A DNA stretch of 64,000 bases from Ceratotherium simum simum (taxonomy: Eukaryota > Chordata > Mammalia > Perissodactyla > Rhinocerotidae), in the NCBI RefSeq assembly GCF_000283155.1, contig NW_004454239.1:8489418-8553417 (forward strand). Reading direction: 5' to 3'. Each line of letters opens with the position of its first letter. The first letter of the stretch is position 1. The notes under the pieces are model-generated. The model had not been told where the DNA came from, did no database searches, and saw only the letters and a program-made list of their open reading frames with translations. Positions 22,730 to 34,330 of this stretch are shown here, piece by piece. The translations under genes and the position numbers were made by a program.

Positions 22730-23230
22730 TGCCCGCCTTTGTGAAGCTGGTGGGACACGGACACTAAACATGTAAGCACACAAGTGAAAGCATGCTTAGG
22801 GAATTTGGTAAGTGCCGTGCAGGAAAATTATTCACTAGCAATAATCAGCTAGACTGGAAGTCAGGAAAGCTTTCTTCGAGGGAGTGACCTTCACGCAAAG
22901 ACCTAAAAGACAGATGAGAGTTAACCGGGGCAGGCATGGCAGGGGTGGGCGGTAGAGAAGAGTTCCAAGGAGAGGCAAGAGCGTGTGCAAGGCCCACATG
23001 GCAAAGAAGTTAGTGATTAGCTTGCTAAAGGTGCTGAGGATCTTCAAGCTAGAAAGCGGGGAGTGGAAGAAGTGAGGCTGGGGACTAAGGGAAGAGAGTG
23101 GACATGGTGGTTTTATACGGTCAGTAAGAAGTTTATATCTTATCTAAACTGCAAAGAGAAGCTTTTGAAGGATATACTTAGGGATCGGATAGAATGCTCT
23201 GGCATCCTTCTAAATGACATCACTCTAGTT
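22730..23230 (-). mobile_element. L2 LINE, antisense
   Basis: GGAAAGCTTTCTTCGAGGGAG, CAAGAGCGTGTGCAAGGCCC, GGTCAGTAAGAAGTTTATAT and AAGCTTTTGAAGGATATACT follow the reverse complement of the L2 3' half, where 'GTGCAAAGGCCC' and 'GGAAGCCATTGGAGG' are the landmarks. It is diverged and non-functional. Confidence 0.6.
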
Positions 23231-23429
23231 GCTGCATAAATGACAGGGTAGCTGGTTTTACATTTCACCTCCCTAGTCTTTTTCTCTATAAATACATTCT
23301 TGAATATGTGGCTATTCTGGCCGGGGACAAGCCCTCATGGTGCCCCTCTGCTGAGGCTGATCTTCCTCAGAGGAGGAAGTAATTATTTGGTGTGTGGGGG
23401 ATTTTCCAGTGGGCTCTCTTCTGAACATG

Positions 23430-23560
23430 TATGCTCCATGATCATTCCAACTCCCTAGCCTCTGCCTGGAATGTTCTCCCTGTCACCTAGCTACATCTGT
23501 CTTCATCTTCAATGAAGGTCGTCCTGCTTCTGACAGTCCTAGCTCGTCTCCTTGTATTCA
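23430..23560 (+). mobile_element. L2 LINE fragment
   Basis: CTCTGCCTGGAATGTTCTCCC, CATCTTCAATGAAGGTCGTC and CTTCTGACAGTCCTAGC correspond to the L2 passage 'CTGCCTGGAATGCTCTTCCC...'. It is only about 130 bp. Confidence 0.55.
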
Positions 23561-24969
23561 GGTTCTACATCAGAATGTGGACCAACTGGTCGTTATACCT
23601 GTGAACTCCATATCACAATCTTTGACAAGCCTTTTTCTCCTGCCAGATGGTCTTCTCTGTGCCCAAAGAAAAGTGAAAGATGCAAACTGATGTGCTGGGT
23701 GTGTGGGGTCAGGCCGTGGACACAGGATTGAATCTGCTGAGAAGGAGAAGCTGACAAAGGGTCTGCTGAATGATGCTGCTGGTTGGCTGTCAGCCTCACC
23801 AACACCGGCTGTAGCCCACCAGCCTTTCCCAAACACAGTAGGTTGCTCAGACAATAAAAGTTGGCAAGTCTGAAGGAAGTCTTGGGACAGACAGGTGTCA
23901 TTCCTGCTAGACAATCCACAGTGACAGAGGGTCTTCTGTCCCTCTGGGATGTCCTCCTTAAATGCCAGTGCCTAGAAAGAAAGCAACAGGCTTGCCCAGC
24001 ACTGTGTGGTGCTGGCTCTGATGGTGCCTGGAGAGTCTTCAGGCCCCACCTATTCCTACAGGAACATGCAACAAGGTTTAAGGGGTGCCTTTAGTGGGGC
24101 GGGGCATGGGTGTGGAGACTCTGTCGGCGTTAACTCTTCTGTTCTGCCCATGTGGTCCTCGGTCGCTCCCTCCAAGACTCCTCCACACTGCTCCTCTTTG
24201 TCATGCCCCTCCTCTCACTACATACCCACTTCAAGTGCAGGAACTTTATTTTGTCTGAAAGCCTGGCTCTCTATTGACTTTTCTTAGTCAACCCTGCATG
24301 GGAATAAACGTATGGTATAAGTTCTTCAGACTTTAGATTCCTACGAATCAAGACTCCTGGTTTCCAAAGATTGTTTTGAAGCTCAAAAGCCCAAATTGCC
24401 TGATTTTGCTCTGATGTGTCTGGGTGCCTTTCCGTGTGGAGGACCCTGGCTGCCTGCCCCACTGGGTGCAGAGAACTTGCAGGACCTGTGGAAACGTGCG
24501 GGTGGGAGGGGAAACATGGTGGTTGAGTCTTCAGAACGTAGTCCTCATTGGCTATCAGAGCTTTTTATGTTAGCTGGCCTCTTGGATTAACACTGAAGCC
24601 TCCCTTCCACCAGATCTTTTAAAATTTTCTATTAAATAACTGTCTGAAAAATCTACTAGAGAGCAGCCTGGGTGGAATCAAGTCTATCCGTCATCTGTCA
24701 CTACTGGTGCCAAGGCTTACATCTGTGATGGCTCACTCATCATTCCAGCCCCTCACTGAAAAACGTTTCACTTAGGTGGTGATAAACTGTCCACTGGTTT
24801 TAGCCAGGGGGTGGAAAGTTCAAAGCTGATGGTGTTTCACATTTTTCTCGCAGATGGCATTCAGACCACTGGCCCCTGTGTCTCAGTTTGCTAAGAAAGA
24901 CGGCTTTTCCAATACACGGCTACTTCACATAGACAGAGTCAGGACTATTGATTGAGTCCAATGCAGGCA
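23561..24969. other. Unassigned sequence
   Basis: No repeat or gene is recognised. Two overlapping - frames of 108 and 114 codons at 23,570-23,919 share the same DNA in different frames, which argues against coding. Confidence 0.4.
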
Positions 24970-25060
24970 GGTATATGCACCTTGAAGACAGAGGCCAGGT
25001 TTGTTTTCCTCATCTTTTTATCCCCAGTGCCTGTCACGTGGCCTGGGACATACAGAGTGT
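24970..25060 (+). mobile_element. L2 3' end fragment
   Basis: CCTTGAAGACAGAGGCCAGG, CTTTTTATCCCCAGTGCCTG and GGCCTGGGACATACAG match the terminal L2 text 'TATCCCCAGCGCCTAG..TGCCTGGCACATAG'. Confidence 0.5.
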
Positions 25061-25119
25061 GCAGAGTGTCAGTCAGTGGGGTGTGTCAGCCACACTTCCT
25101 AACTGGTGGTAGGGAGCAC

Positions 25120-25300
25120 AGAGTAGCTGAAGGGAAAGACCTTGGCCTTGCAGTCAGAAGGCCTGGTTTCTAGTGCAATTTCTGTTTAACCTGTTAGGTG
25201 ACTTTTGGGAAATAATTTTCTCTCCTTGGGTCTCAATTTCCGTATCTGAACTAACTCATTTTTAAGCCCTAAGTGATCTTCCACTTCTAACATTCTATTA
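25120..25300 (+). mobile_element. MIR SINE fragment
   Basis: CTTGGCCTTGCAGTCAGAAG, GGCCTGGTTTCTAGTGCAAT, CCTTGGGTCTCAATTTCC and a diverged 3' half match MIR. Confidence 0.5.
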
Positions 25301-26609
25301 CTCCCTGGCAGTCTGAACTCTGACCCCTTGCAACTCAGGTGAAATGCATTAGGAGTGCGCGCTCATTTGGTGAGAAGATTGTGTCAGTCTCTAAGATGCT
25401 TGTAGGGAGAGATTCAGGTGTGAAGCCAATAGCCTCATGCTTCATTTTCAGCTGGCTTAAGTGGCCCAGGAACCGGGATCTCAAGGTGGGGATCTAAAGC
25501 CAGACACCAGCAGAGCCATGAGCGAGATTTCCTTGCTGAAGGGGGCCAGGGAATGGAATGGTTTGAACGGCATATTTTGTTCTATGAGTTTCTCTATCAT
25601 CTGGGTGATAACTTCTCAAGGTCATTTGGAGTTATAATCTTTTCCCCTGACCTATATTTCCAGTAAAAGCTAAATGACAGAGGAAAGGGTCGGGGGATCA
25701 AGGAAATGTCCCCTCTCTTTGAAACCTCACTCTTATTCTCATGTTTTTCCGCGTGTGGTCTGAGACCTTGGGCCGTGAACGGATTCGCCTGATCCAGCTG
25801 AGGAGGCACCTGTTGCACGGGCCACAACTTAGGTTAAGTAAAAGAAAGATAGCTTTACTCTTCTGTATTTGAACGTGGTTTCTGTCTGGACTTCCCATTT
25901 CTACAACAGCTGAAACATAACTTAAGTCACATGAGAGTAAACTTGATCACTTTGTGGGTCTCCCTCCCTCCTCAGCGAGGTTGTGGCTAAGTTTCAGGAA
26001 GCCAGTGTATCCCACTGACTCTGGGTTCTGAGCATAGTTGTCTATGAATGTCCACTCCACTGAGATGACCTCCGTGACCCATTAGCCTCTGGTCTCAGCC
26101 ACCTCTGCACCTCTTGGGGTGTGTGCCAGTGAGGACACATGAATTTAAAGAGGCTCTCCCACACTGAGTGGCCTGCAGGAAGCAGTGTAGGGGCTCTCTG
26201 GGGCCTCATAGTTGGACTGCACACAGCCATTCAGCTCTAATCTGCCACATGGTGCTGGTGCTGGGGGCCCCCGGGAGACTTGCTGCTTCCCCAGGCTCCC
26301 CTGGAAAGTAGCACAGATGCCCGAAACTCTCAGCTCTGGGAACTTCTTGAGGGCTTCAAGTCCTCATCCTAAGGAACTCAACCTGAAGGATAAGACAGAG
26401 CCTTCAATGGGCACCACGTCCCCACCATCGTGTTGCCTTACTTTCCCTCCACATTTCTTTGCCCTAGTCCCAAAGGTCTTTATTCTGAGGGACGGAGACA
26501 GGGGAGGAGCAGGAAAAACTGGTCCTGAAAGCACTCGTTTTTTTTTTTTCAAATTTATTGTTATGGCATAAACTTTTGGCTGATAGTCCTTTTAAACTTG
26601 ATTCTCTGA
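25301..26609. other. Unassigned sequence
   Basis: Contains a T13 run at about 26,539. No gene is recognised. The 119-codon + frame at 26,212-26,571 ends in the T-run (poly-Phe) and has no domain. Confidence 0.4.
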
Positions 26610-27080
26610 AACCAGCATTTGTCTGTTCTGGATGTCTTCTGTCCAGCTTCACCTCTGTGCTCTGGGACACTGCCCTGTATGGGCTATATCAGTGGGCTCC
26701 CTTGCCCTCTTGTTCCCAGGTGGATTTGGGCAAAAAAGAGCCAGAGCAGGATCCAAGGGAAGAAAGAGCATGGAGTTGGGTATTTCTCCTCCCAGCTCCA
26801 CCTCTGCCAGGGCCCTGTGGGCTGCCTAGGTCCCTTGACTGAGTATCTCTGCTCCTGCCAAGCAGCTCTCTCTGCGAGGCTCTCTCCTTTCACTCACCCC
26901 TTCAGGCTGAGAGTGGTAAAGGCATCCTGGTGCTACTTGCTATGCATCTCCCTACACATTGTGGTCTTCCTACACATTGCCCACTCCTTCGTAAATAGCC
27001 CCCTTGTTAAATTCTCCTAAATTTCAGTTCTCTGTCTGTCTGCTTCCTGCAGATCCCCTGGTGATACCCAGCCATTGGTC
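26610..27080 (+). repeat. Old interspersed repeat, unnamed (copy 2 of 2)
   Basis: GTGCTCTGGGACACTGCCCT, TATATCAGTGGGCTCCCTTG, CTGAGAGTGGTAAAGGCATC, CTCCTTCGTAAATAGCCCCC, TGTTAAATTCTCCTAAATTT and GATCCCCTGGTGATACC follow, in order, a mammal-wide repeat that I remember but cannot name. The copy at 2,320-2,660 is shorter. Confidence 0.55.
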
Positions 27081-27194
27081 TCAACAGTCTGATTTGAAGT
27101 TGAGAGGTGAGAATTGACTCTTCTTTCTCTTTGCGTTTCTTTTTTTTTTTTTTTAAGTTTTTTCAATTTTATTTTCTTGATAGTATGTACTCTC

Positions 27195-27495
27195 TCTTTT
27201 TTTGTGTGTGTGTGAGGAAGATCAACCCTGAGGTAACATTCATGCTAATCCTCCTCTTTTTGCTGAGGAAGACCGGCTCTGAGCTAACATCTATTGCCAA
27301 TCCTCCTCCTTTTTTTCCACCAATGCCCCAGTAGATAGTTGTATGTCGTACTTGCACATCCTTCTAGTTGTGCTGTATGTGGGGCGCAGCCTCAGCATGG
27401 CGGGAGAAGCGGTGCGTCGGTGCGCGCCCAGGATCCGAACCTGGGCCGCCAGTAGCGGAGCGCGCGCACTTAACCGCCAAGCCACGGGGCCAGCC
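27195..27495 (-). mobile_element. ERE SINE, long form, antisense
   Basis: Reads GTGAGGAAGATCAACCCTGA, CTTTTTGCTGAGGAAGACCG, CCTTCTAGTTGTGCTGTATG, then the complement of the head: CCGAACCTGGGCCGCC and AACCGCCAAGCCACGGGGCC. The CTCTCTCTTT flank on both sides is the likely target duplication. CpG sites in the head are still intact, suggesting modest age. Confidence 0.93.
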
Positions 27496-27869
27496 TCTCT
27501 CTTTGCCTTTCTTTTGTAGCAATCTTTCCCTAAGGCAATGAACACCTCTGGTCTAGTTTGAATCAGGAAATTAGGAGGGAAAAATGGAGTGGGAAGGGAA
27601 GGCAAAAAGTAAAGAAAGAATTACCAGCCAAAAAGAAAACATAGGTTAATATTTTAAATGATTGTACTACTACCCGATTATTTGTCATTATTTTGTTGCT
27701 ATATTTTTCATTAGCAAGTGGCGCTAGTTAGCTTAAGAAGAACATGCTTTTTTTCCCCTCCCACGTTAAGCGACCGAGGGTTTAAAAAAATAAGTGTAAG
27801 AGTTGCTGATGTAGTCTAACTCCCAAATTTTCTAGATAAGAAAACTATAGTCCAGAAAGGGAGAATTTA

Positions 27870-28640
27870 ATTCACCTATTCAATAAACGCTTTAATGAAT
27901 TATTCAATGAATGCTCCTCAAATAGTTCTTCAACACAAGCTCTGGGCTAAGTACTAGAGATATAAAATTAAACACTCCCTATCTTTGGGGAACTCATAGA
28001 ATCATGGAAGAGGATCCTTATAAACTAACCACGCAATCACCCATAATTCCTTTGTTAGACATACTATGTGCTGGGCTCTATACTAGAGCACAATCAGACA
28101 TAATCCATGTCCAGTGCCCAGTGAGGACACAGACATCAAGCAAACAATCTCAACAAAGAAGTGGAACATCTCAACTATGGTTTAAGGCTTTAATGGAGTT
28201 GTGTAAGCAAGGAGGCCTTCAGGGAAAGGACAGTGTGTGCAAAGACCCTTTGGCAGTAGAGGTCACGGTGAATTTGAGGGACTAGAGTGGAAAGGGATGA
28301 GCGGTAAGTCTAGAGAGGAAGGTTGGGGACCTTACAGGCCTTACAAGGAGTTCTGTAATGTGATCAGTGGTGACAGAGCAATAAACAATACATCGAGGGA
28401 GCAGGTGAAGAGTGATACCCACCTGGGGCATCAGAAAAAGGTCTGTGGACAGGCAATCTGGGTTTTAAAGGACATTTTGTCCCTCTCTTGGCCTAGTGTA
28501 GTGAACAGCATATGAATGGCTGAGGACAGTGCAGGTTCAGAAAAGTTCCTGCAGCTAGAGGGCTAAGAGTGGGGGTAGAAGGTGAGGCTAGAGAGGGAGG
28601 CAATTTGGGGCCAGATCACAAGAATTTTCTAAATCAAGCT
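27870..28640 (-). mobile_element. L2 LINE, antisense
   Basis: ACTATGTGCTGGGCTCTATA, AGTGTGTGCAAAGACCCTTT, GGGACCTTACAGGCCTTACA and AACTCATAGAATCATGG follow the reverse complement of L2. The first part (27,870-28,010) and the second repeat the 'CTGGGCTAAGTACTAG' landmark, so two partial L2 copies may be juxtaposed. Confidence 0.6.
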
Positions 28641-28946
28641 AGGGGAATCTGGAAGAAAACATGCACCAGCTTCTTGAAGAGCACCCAGCCAGTGACTGGT
28701 AGGATGAAGCCTAGAATTAAGGTCCAAGGGAGTAGCTTGTCCAATAACCTCCCTTTAAGAGGAGACGAAGGCGCCTTCCAGCCCTGACATCCTCTGATTC
28801 TCTAATTATACTTATAGACTCAGCCCTCCCAGCTTTGGAGTACGTAATGAGTAGGGTGTAAGGTGTGGTATTCATGTGCCATGATGTGCCTGAGCTCCAA
28901 GAGAAACAAAGACGAGAAGTTTGTACCAGGCTTAGAGATAAAATCA

Positions 28947-29393
28947 TGTATCAGTTTCCTGAGGCTGCTATCACAAATTATTATGTTGGCTTAAAACAAC
29001 AGAAATTTATTGTCTCACAGTCTGGAGATCAGATGTCCAAAATGAAAGAGTGGGCAGGGCCGCAATCTCTCCAAAGGCTTTAGGGGAGACTCTTCCTTTG
29101 CTTCTCCAGATTCTGGTGGTTCCAGAGTTCCTTGGCTTGTGACAGCATTACTCCAATTTCCAGCTCCATTTTTACATGGTTTCACCTCTTCTCTCTGTTT
29201 CTTTTCTTTGTGCGTCTTTTGTAAAGGACATTTATCCTTGAATTTAGGGCCTACCAGTCAATCCAGGATGATCACTTATCTTGAGATCCTTAAGTTAATG
29301 ACATCTACAAGGCCTTCCCAGTAAGGACAGATGCATAGGTTCTGGGATTAGGATGTGGGCATATCTTTTTAGGAACTAATTCAACCCACTACA
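28947..29393 (-). mobile_element. Solo LTR, MaLR-like, antisense
   Basis: TGTATCAGTTTCCTGAGGCT, CTTAAAACAACAGAAATTTA, CAGTCTGGAGATCAGATGTC and a terminal TTAGGAACTAATTCAACCCA are the complement of a MaLR-type LTR, with TG...CA ends. No internal retroviral sequence flanks it. The subfamily is not assigned. Confidence 0.75.
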
Positions 29394-31791
29394 GCTCAGC
29401 ATCAGTACCCCTAAATTGTTCTCTCTGTTGTAGGTGCTTATGGCAGTCTTTTAAGACCTTCTAATGTATTAAATTGTTTTTCAGATCACTGTCTATGCAA
29501 AAACCCAATAAGAAAAGGAGAATTCCCCACACTGGGAAAACTTGTTACAAAACTCTTGATTCCACTCTACACCCAAGTCCTGGACCCAAGTAGATGGGAG
29601 AGTGAGGGTCTGTCCGAAGCTGATTTTTATCCAGTCTCGGTACAAAAGTTTATGCCACCTCTGTAACCAAATACAGGGAGACAGGAGGCAGGAAACGTGT
29701 GCTTATTGGAATCCTGAAGTGCCTTAGTGCCCATTCCTGAACAAGAGTGTCTCAATAAGAGCTTGTTGGTTGCTGGGCCTGAAAACATGAACCATAATTA
29801 ATGAGATGTTCCTGCTAACCAGCACTCAGTGGTTGTCTGATGCCTTTCTCAACAATACCCTGGTTCTGAGAAATTAAATTAAACATGAAGTCTCTCTGCC
29901 ACTGAATAGTGTGTTGGAACCCTTCTAATAAAAATGTACTTGAATGTGCCACTCAGCGGAATTCTGTGTAATTCTAGACAAGGAAAATTATTTCAGAAAT
30001 ATGTTCCTGTATTCAACTGTGTAATGAATACAATTATTCTTATCACCCAGCACTTAGATTGCGAGTGTTACTGCATGTTAAAGACTGTATTTGTTAAAGG
30101 GGCGCGTGAGATAACGCAGCAGCATACCCAGCCATCACTTTGCGTGGGACCTGCCTTATCTCCTTTCCGCCTCTGAGATTGTGGGAGAGGAAGATAATGA
30201 GTTTTTTTAATCATGTCACAAAAGGTAAATAGAAATTTAAGCCACCAAAGAAATTTTTACATTAACACAACTTTTGAAAACATTTTGCACGGAGTCCATC
30301 ACGCTACCTCTCTAAAGCCCTCACAGGAGAGAAACGTGGGGGAGGAACGTGCAGAAACTTCTTGCCTAAACACAAGCTGGAGTGTTCCTCTGGGCCATTC
30401 AAGACGCCATTGTCCTCGCAAACTCTTCCGACTCCTCACCCGCGCTGCTCGGGGGCTGAGGAGGCCAGTCTGGATTGCTGAATTTCAAATTAGACAGTTT
30501 TTGAAAAGAAGCGTTGTTTCATTCTGCTGGCTTTAAACTACGCAGAATAGTTAAACGCAAGGCCAGTGAAGGTGGGGCTAACGGAGGCCTGCGGAGCCTA
30601 CCTCAATGCACTGATGAGAAGGGCTATCATTTGCAGCACTGATTTTCACATTATGTCTTAAAATTTTTCTCACATAGGTTAACCATGCCCAATGTTTTTT
30701 TCCCCTCTCTCTCAAGGGCACACTTTGCCCCAGTCAAGGCCGAGTTATCAGTGACTGCCGGGAGTTCTGACGTGCGTAGATTCATGTGTTACCCAGGTTC
30801 CTAAATCCCACCTGTCAGAGGGCATGAGCAGTTGACTATACCCAGTGATTCCAAAGGCACTTGGAATGTAAACTGTGCTCTTTGAATTACTCTTTTCAAC
30901 CAAGATGTTCCAATATATCTATTAGAAAAATAAATTCCCTTCTTTAGAATCCTTCCATCACTGCCAATCCCAAAAGAGTCACTTCAAGTTTTAAAACATA
31001 TTAGGTCCAGGAAGTGTCTCAAAGTCGACGTAATCTGGTCGGGTGAGGAGGCCAGGGCAGGATGTGTGCTGAGCCCTGCCTGCAAGCAGCACATCCTCAA
31101 AGGCTCTGCAGTTCTGACCTGCTCCAAACACAGAGCTGAGTCAGGCAGAATGCGCCAGGCAGCAATCCCTTCTTCGAGGTAGGACTTTGCCAAAAGATGT
31201 TCACCGGCCGGAATTTCCAGTCACTTTCTGGCTTAGAGCATCACAGAACCATCCTGGTGATCCTTTGTATAACAGAATCTATGCTGTGGAATAACCAAGA
31301 TAAAAAAAGGCAGATCCAGCAAGTGGGTTTCTCACTGTAATTTTCAAGCATTAAGCATGTAACATAGAAGTCCTCTCTTCCTCCAACCCCTGCCTCCCTT
31401 TGTCTCCCTGATCAAGTGATGGACATTGCATCCTTCCCTTCTGGCCTGCCACGCCACAAAGTGCCTGTTCATCCCTGGATTTTTTCTTATCCCCCATATC
31501 TGGCCCAAATCATTTGGGTCGGGACTCTGTATTATAAGTGCTTTCTAGTTCCCTTGCTTCCAGTTTCTTCTCTTTGTACCATTATCTTTAGTTAGATGCC
31601 AGAATGTGTTTCTTAAAGAAAATGACTTTTGGAGGTAGGTCCCATCTCTTAGTGATCTTTGTTGTCTCCACATTACGGCAGGAGCACGCCAGCCTCCACG
31701 GGGGAAGCCAAGTCTTTTCACCATCTAGCCCCAGCCTGCTACTCCAGTCTCTTTCCTCTCCATTCCTTCTTCCAACACATGGGCCCCTTTG
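29394..31791. other. Unassigned sequence
   Basis: No repeat or gene is recognised over 2.4 kb. It is one of the longest repeat-poor stretches in the window. A 107-codon + frame at 30,213-30,536 has no domain I know. Confidence 0.45.
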
Positions 31792-31806
31792 AAAATGAGT
31801 TTGTCC

Positions 31807-32107
31807 AGGGCCGGCCCCGTGGCTTAGCGGTTAAGTGTGCGGGCTCTGCTACTGGCGGCCCCGGTTCGGATCCCAGGCACACACGGACGCACCGCTTCTC
31901 CGGCCATGCTGAGGCGGCGTCCCACATACAGCAACTAGAAGGATGTGCAGCTATGACATACAACTATCTACTGGGGCTTTGGGGGGAAGGAGGAGGATTG
32001 GCAATAGATGTTAGCTCAGAGCCGGTCTTTCTCAGCACAAAGAGGAGGATTAGCACGGATGTTAGCTCAGGACTGATCTTCCTCACAAAAAAAATAAATA
32101 AATAAAT
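31807..32107 (+). mobile_element. ERE SINE, long form, intact
   Basis: Pol III A box TGGCTTAGCGG (31,820-31,830) and B box GGTTCGGATCC (31,863-31,873) are both intact. The element continues to CTCAGCACAAAGAGGAGG and an AAAT-type tail. A 15-bp target duplication, AAAATGAGTTTGTCC, is perfect at 31,792-31,806 and 32,108-32,122. This and the 60.6-kb copy look the youngest. Confidence 0.96.
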
Positions 32108-32122
32108 AAAATGAGTTTGTCC

Positions 32123-32902
32123 GTCTTTGGGCTCCTATTGAGAAAGGTAAGACATATGAATGTGTGAGTAGAGCTCCAGGTATTCCCAGCCACCAATAAT
32201 TAAGCAGTTACTGTATTAACTCTGGCAACAGACATGAACAAAGCCTGACACACAAAACTTACAATTTCCCTTCTCTGGACAGATGTGAGCTGGTGTCAAG
32301 GCATGTGCCAATTACGAAAATGTGCTCCATCCACGACTGATCTGCATCTCTGTGCGGCTTCGTGTGGTCCTGCAACATGCTGCCCACACACGGAATGTTT
32401 CCACTTCTCAGCACAAATTCAGCTTGCTTCTGAGCTGGTTCTTTGCACGTTGGAGGGACCATTAAATAAGAATTTCAGAAAGTATGTTTCATGATACACT
32501 AGTTCAGCTAGAGGCTAAAGACTGTTAATTGGAAAAAAAAGATTTACAGTCTTTTCTAACAACATGTTTCTGGTTTGTTTTTCTCTAAGACTTTAAAGTC
32601 TTTAATATGCATTATGATTCTTAAAGAGAGGATGAGGTAAACCTTCCCAAATTCAGTGTTCTTGGAAATTTTATTTTTTCATCTTTTTTTCAGAGCAGAT
32701 TTCTTAGTGGTTTTCTACAGAGCTCATTTTGAAATATACGATTTTAGAGTTCTCTGTTGTTATTCCTGTAAGCCTATGGAAGATTCTGCCATGAATTACA
32801 ACCGCAGAATAAAACTCTGACCATCCAATGGCATTCCCACAACATTTACGTTTCTGTTTCCTGCATCAATTTTTGAAAGGGGAGGTCTGGCCCTCTGCTG
32901 TC
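32123..32902. other. Unassigned sequence
   Basis: No feature recognised. Mostly AT-rich from 32,500 on. Confidence 0.4.
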
Positions 32903-33282
32903 TGTATTACTCTGCTCAGGCTGCCATAACAAGGTACCACAGACTGCATGGCTTAAACAACAAATTAATTTTCTTACAGTTCTAGAGGCTTGAAGTCCAA
33001 GGTTAAGGCATCAACAGGGTTTGTTTCTGCTGAGGTATCTCTGTTTGGCTGGTAGACGACCATCTTCCCCCTGAGTCTTCACGTGGTCTTCCCTTTATAC
33101 TATCTGTGCCCAAATTTTCTCTTCTTATAAGGATGCCGGTCATATTGGATTAGGGCTGACTCTAATGACCTCATTTTAACTTAATTATCTCTTTAAAGAC
33201 CTTATCTCCAAATACAGTAACATTCTGAGGTTCTGAGTATTAAGACTTTAACACATGAATTTTGAAGGGACGGTCCATAACA
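32903..33282 (-). mobile_element. Solo LTR, MaLR-like, antisense, with 5-bp TSD
   Basis: TGTATTACTCTGCTCAGGCT, CTTAAACAACAAATTAATTT, CTTATAAGGATGCCGGTCAT, ATTGGATTAGGGCTGACTCT and a terminal CCATAACA define the LTR. A 5-bp duplication CTGTC lies at 32,898-32,902 and 33,283-33,287, as expected for LTR integration. It is related to the LTR at 28.9 kb. Confidence 0.8.
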
Positions 33283-33287
33283 CTGTC

Positions 33288-33462
33288 AGATCTCAAAAGT
33301 TTGGTTCATAGAAGGACAATTCTAAGTGATAAGAATGCTAGAATATTTGTGGTGAGCGTGATGCAGTCTAGACAGAAACTGATAAATAATAATGTACACC
33401 TGAAATTACACAATATTATAAACCATTATGACCTCAATAAAATAACTGAAAAAAAAAAATAA
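33288..33462 (+). mobile_element. L1 3' UTR, truncated
   Basis: AGATCTCAAAAGTTTGG, GTGATGCAGTCTAGACAGAA, GTACACCTGAAATTACACAA and CCTCAATAAAATAACTG plus poly(A) form an L1 3' end. The copy at about 36,240-36,345 has the same layout (GCAATGCAGTCTATGCAGAT). Confidence 0.7.
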
Positions 33463-33689
33463 TGTTGGACAGGCCCATAATATAGAACACCTGGGCTAGT
33501 CTCCTAGGGAGAGAGAGAACATTTCCTGTAATGACGCAGGATGGACCTACTCGCTAGTAATAAGAAGGATGAGGAGCGGGGGAAAAAGCATGGTAAAGGA
33601 GTCCTTACAATGGCAGAGCCTCAACCAGGCGATGAAACAATCATGGCATGCTTGGTATCTGGGCAGAGGAAATGCCATACAATCCATGT

Positions 33690-33875
33690 GGATACTTTTA
33701 TTTAACCACCCAACGCCACTAAGAGGTAGGTACTATTGTAATCACCATTTTGCCTCTAAGGACATTGAGATACAGAGAAGTATGATAATTTGCCAAAGGC
33801 CACGTGTTAATGTGCTACACCTGGGATGTGAACCCAAGTAGCTTTACTCCAGAGCCCACATTGTGAGCATTTCTC
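33690..33875 (-). mobile_element. MIR SINE, antisense
   Basis: CACTAAGAGGTAGGTACTAT, GACATTGAGATACAGAGAAG, TTTGCCAAAGGCCACG and GGGATGTGAACCCAAGTA are the classic reverse MIR text. It is well preserved. Confidence 0.8.
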
Positions 33876-33965
33876 AGCCTGCCTAGAATCTTACTAGCTG
33901 CATGCTTTTGTGAAGGTCAAATTTCTAGTCCTCAGCTTTTTCATCTGCAAAATGGGACTAACCAA
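33876..33965 (+). mobile_element. MIR core fragment, sense
   Basis: TCTTACTAGCTGCATGCTTT, TCCTCAGCTTTTTCATCTGC and AAAATGGGACTA match the MIR core in the opposite orientation to its neighbour, making a head-to-head MIR pair. Confidence 0.6.
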
Positions 33966-34114
33966 ACATATTTCCCTTTTTCACTTGGCTATTGAAAGCC
34001 TTTCTGCAACCTCAGCAAGAAGAGTCAATGCAACTAAGGAGAGATGAGAGAGATTATCTTCCCGATCTTCCCGAAGCACTCTTGGACTCTAGAATTCCCA
34101 GGTCCATGATCAAT

Positions 34115-34187
34115 TTGTTCTGTCATTTGTTCATTCATTCATTTGTTCGTTCATTCATTTATTCACTCATTCATTCATTCACTGATC
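34115..34187. repeat. (TTCA)n / (TTTG)n tetranucleotide tract
   Basis: Imperfect repeats of TTCATTCATTCATTTGTTCG over about 70 bp. A translated frame gives an Ile/His/Ser-rich repeat without meaning. Confidence 0.85.
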
Positions 34188-34204
34188 CAATATATACTAA
34201 ACAT

Positions 34205-34330
34205 CTACTTTGTCAATAATAATAGCTAGCATTTTCTAGATTTAATAAGAGTCAGGCCATTTCCCTAATACTTTCTCATATGTTACCCATTAAATTGCTG
34301 CATACTCGTTGTGGGAGTAATGATGAGAAT
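34205..34330 (-). mobile_element. MIR SINE fragment, antisense
   Basis: ATAATAGCTAGCATTTTCTA, GAGTCAGGCCATTTCCCTAA and TCTCATATGTTACCCATTAA fit the 3' third of MIR in reverse. Confidence 0.55.

Noticed and set aside
27395..27475. CpG cluster
   Set aside because: Explained by the CpG-rich head of a young ERE, not by a promoter.
31807..31880. tRNA-like sequence with A and B boxes
   Set aside because: This is the tRNA-derived head of an ERE SINE; the cloverleaf is degenerate and it is not a tRNA gene. The same holds for the other ERE heads.
28947..33282. A proviral pair: two related LTRs in the same orientation, about 3.5 kb apart
   Set aside because: No retroviral internal sequence lies between them. 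Instead there is unique DNA and an ERE. The LTRs also differ too much, and one has its own 5-bp duplication, so they are independent solo LTRs.
33268..33482. Possible L1 target duplication GGACGGTCCATAACA / GGACAGGCCCATAATA
   Set aside because: It conflicts with the perfect 5-bp LTR duplication CTGTC at 33,283-33,287, and it is imperfect. Kept only as a note.
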